DNA of 6,274 bases from Bacteroidota bacterium (GTDB lineage: Bacteria > Bacteroidota > Ignavibacteria > UBA10030 > UBA8401): contig JAVBYH010000266.1 in NCBI GenBank assembly GCA_030824175.1, positions 1 to 6,274 of the forward strand, in the 5' to 3' direction. The notes under the pieces are model-generated. The model did not search any database and was not told where the DNA came from. It was given only the letters and a program-made list of their open reading frames with translations. Positions 5,554 to 6,274 of the stretch are shown here, piece by piece (the stretch's first letter is position 1; each line of letters starts with the position of its first letter). Both the position numbers and the translations under genes were made by a program.

Positions 5554-6274
5554 TTACGCGGCGGGGGGAGGAGCGGGCGCCTTCGCCTTGTTCATGCGCG
5601 CGAACACAATGAGTGCAATGATGACAACAACGCCCACGAGCAGGATGTAGATAATGTAATTCGTGGTTTTCACCTTGCCCCTCCAGATATCAAGCTTCGC
5701 GGTAATGTCGCTCACGCGATTCTCCGTGATGATGCCGTCCTTCTTTAAGAGCGGCAGCCACACCGGATCAATACGCTTTCCCCACACCGTGTCCGCAAAG
5801 CTCAGATACACGGACGAGCGGGCATCGTCGCTCAGATTATCGACATTGTTCGTCTGATTGTCGATGAACCGCACGATATTCTGATAGAACATCTCGCCGT
5901 TGTGGAACGGCTGCACCGCAAGATTGTGACGTGTGAATTCTTCGTTCAACGACTTCCAGAACGCCGTTTCCGCGTGCCGGGCCCATTCGGCAATAAGGCT
6001 GTCGATCAGGGGAATTTCCCGCGCCCTCTCCTTCGTCGTCAGATACATCGTCGCAAGCTTCGGTCCCACGCCCTTCCATTGTCCCGCGAATTTTCTCTGT
6101 TCCTCCTTCAGCTTTACGACATCGTCGGCGGACAACGTTGTGGACTTCAGGAATGTCAGGTTATCGTGGATGGCGCGTTTTACACTCGAGAGAATGTTAT
6201 TCTTCTCGAATGCCATCATCTTCTGTTTTTCGTCGGCCGGCGTCATGATCGGCTTGTCGAACTGAAGGAAGAGG
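5554..6274 (-). CDS. Uncharacterised protein with one C-terminal membrane helix (probably partial, 5' end beyond window)
   Basis: I do not recognise a family. From the last ATG inside the window (minus strand, 6246) the protein has 230 residues. However, the frame stays open to the edge with nine more codons (LFLQFDKPI), nearly all ending in G or C, and no ribosome binding site precedes that ATG, so the true start is probably outside. Residues of about 1-190 are charged and look helical, with Trp/Tyr-rich patches such as WKGVGPKLATMY, AFWKSLNEEF and DPVWLPLLKK. No catalytic motif is evident. One membrane helix spans about 197-216 (YIIYILLVGVVVIIALIVFA), flanked by Lys191/Lys193 and Arg217/Lys220/Lys222. 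The protein ends in a short Pro/Ala tail, APAPPPAA. The visible part looks like a tail-anchored protein. A signal peptide or further domains may exist upstream. It converges on the GNAT gene and ends at a strong terminator. Confidence 0.75.
   Translation of the reverse strand, partial: LFLQFDKPIMTPADEKQKMMAFEKNNILSSVKRAIHDNLTFLKSTTLSADDVVKLKEEQRKFAGQWKGVGPKLATMYLTTKERAREIPLIDSLIAEWARHAETAFWKSLNEEFTRHNLAVQPFHNGEMFYQNIVRFIDNQTNNVDNLSDDARSSVYLSFADTVWGKRIDPVWLPLLKKDGIITENRVSDITAKLDIWRGKVKTTNYIIYILLVGVVVIIALIVFARMNKAKAPAPPPAA

Overview
The window is a GC-rich, densely coding stretch of bacterial chromosome. Four plus-strand genes run in a row, a gene tail enters from the left edge, and one minus-strand gene converges from the right edge. 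The organism cannot be named with certainty. A secreted S9 peptidase, weak or absent Shine-Dalgarno sequences and high GC third positions would fit the Bacteroidota/Chlorobiota (FCB) group or a similar environmental lineage. That placement is an inference, not a reading.

Layout. Positions 1-165 hold the last 54 codons of a protein with a very basic, low-complexity C-terminus, resembling the tail of a DEAD-box RNA helicase. A short CA/CT-rich leader follows. Next comes a complete urocanate hydratase gene (hutU, 204-1850), the second step of histidine breakdown. No other hut gene is visible. The 145-bp gap after hutU carries three copies of a small palindromic repeat. After it come a ketopantoate reductase (PanE/ApbA) family gene (1996-2958), a secreted prolyl-oligopeptidase family (S9) serine peptidase (2989-4992) and a GNAT acetyltransferase (5047-5502). 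A convergent minus-strand gene (5554 to the right edge) encodes an unrecognised protein with one C-terminal membrane helix and a Pro/Ala tail.

The genes do not form one pathway. Peptide hydrolysis by the S9 enzyme and histidine use by hutU would both suit an amino-acid-consuming heterotroph. The reductase and the peptidase are only 30 bp apart and may be co-transcribed.

The most notable feature is a family of five short, oriented palindromes, all in intergenic DNA. The model is GGGCGAGATAAATCTCGCCC followed by TACA and an A-rich tail. Stem bases differ between copies but change in matching pairs. One copy has a single-base variant that creates an in-frame ATG upstream of the reductase gene. 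Another copy, next to an A8 run, looks like the intrinsic terminator of the minus-strand gene. These resemble REP/BIME-type elements. No transposase (RAYT) gene is present here to explain their spread.
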